Source: Panicum virgatum (Eukaryota; Streptophyta; Magnoliopsida; Poales; Poaceae). From it: DNA of 64,000 nucleotides. A program made the position numbers and the translations under genes. The stretch is from NCBI RefSeq assembly GCF_016808335.1, contig NC_053149.1, forward strand, positions 939,596 through 1,003,595, in the 5' to 3' direction. Within the stretch, counting starts at the first letter, position 1, and each line of letters starts with the position of its first letter. Below the pieces are notes generated by a model that worked only from the letters and a program-made list of their open reading frames with translations, searched no databases and had not been told where the DNA came from. Of this stretch, positions 63,343 through 64,000 are shown piece by piece.

Positions 63343-64000
63343 CTGCAGACAATAACATTTTAGGATTGCCCCAACTTTTTAGGCATCTCACAAGTGCTAA
63401 AAAATACACTAGTTTTACAAGAGAAGACTATAACAGAGCCAGTGCAGTCATTTACTTTGAACACTCAACAAACACCAAAGTTTCCATGGGAAAAAGCAGT
63501 AAAATGGTCACTGTTATGTGCAGATGTAGGTTGTTCATTACAGGATGGCCACAAATACACTTGTTTCATGTGGAGCATCTATTTTGGTAACTCAAGTAGC
63601 ACAAAACAGCTACTAGCCAGATCACCATTGTATTCTAGTTAGTTGGTTCAGTCAGTTAAGTAGGATGGACAGCTTTTAAGAGTAAGGCAAGAGCATCAAT
63701 CTAGCATGTCAATGTAATATAACGAGTTGTTTCGATGAAACAAAAAAAAGGTTGAGGTGTAGAAGAAAAAAAAAACTTTTCTTGTGGCATGGTAAAAGAA
63801 AACCTAAAAACTCCACAAGGAATGACCCAAATCGAACAGCTGAAATATAGCATTGACTACTTCGAAACAGGAAAAATCTATGCAGATTATATCTGAAATA
63901 AACAAGGGAAGTGTCAATGTAAAAACATCTTAATAGTGCTTGACTCAGAATCGCAAAAGATATGAGGAAACAAGTTTGTTTTGTTAAATATGCAGGCAGG
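63343..64000. other. Presumed intron or upstream part of the gene ending at 63200
   Basis: AT-rich DNA with A-runs and no convincing further exon. Confidence 0.3.

Overview
This window is nuclear DNA from a grass, most likely a panicoid. The evidence is GC-rich monocot-style exons with GT-AG introns, grass-type plant gene families, and dense nested grass transposons: Ty3/Gypsy chromovirus, Ty1/Copia, Mutator-like elements (MULEs), a Helitron, hAT-like MITEs, a SINE and a LINE. The species was not identified, and nothing prokaryotic or organellar was seen.

Left part (1-19.5 kb). The window opens inside a Gypsy-type LTR that ends at 1509. An intronless WD40 gene of the JINGUBANG type follows (2460-3995, +). 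Two tonoplast aquaporin genes (TIP4-like) lie on the minus strand at 4930-5950 and 17433-18303. They are separated by two MULEs with clear 9-bp target duplications: a 1.1-kb Pack-MULE-like element (9468-10590) and a 6.8-kb MULE (10660-17457). The large MULE carries a MURA-type transposase and a plant mobile domain (PMD) gene, each with one premature stop. It landed in the last codons of the second aquaporin gene.

Middle (19.5-46.8 kb). A decayed Copia element with very short LTRs (19548-25183, -) precedes four items. These are an ASCC1-like KH/2H-phosphoesterase gene (25618-30224, -, 12 coding exons), a VAN3-binding/FORKED-like PH-domain gene (31799-33369, -, 5 exons), a 5'-truncated LINE (36228-37498, +), and a casein kinase I gene (39074-45342, -, 14 coding exons, 429 aa). 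The kinase introns hold a 949-bp near-perfect palindromic MULE-MITE and a SINE close to a splice donor. A non-autonomous Helitron (45731-46707) sits just upstream of the kinase, inside an older MITE.

Right part (46.8-64 kb). A SPEAR/TIE-type EAR-motif repressor gene (47507-48035, -) is followed by repeat-rich DNA. Then comes a Tekay/Del-like chromovirus array arranged LTR - internal - LTR - truncated internal (52107-62700, +). The window ends in the last exon of an unrecognised minus-strand gene (63200-63342).

The host genes encode unrelated housekeeping, signalling and transport functions and do not form a pathway. The most unusual signals are helically phased perfect dyads (CCGGA-N3-TCCGG about every 20 bp, six per LTR) upstream of the LTR TATA box in the chromovirus, and the PMD-carrying MULE fused to the 3' end of an aquaporin reading frame. 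Exon boundaries were derived by hand from GT/AG sites and frame continuity; no alignment or database search was run.
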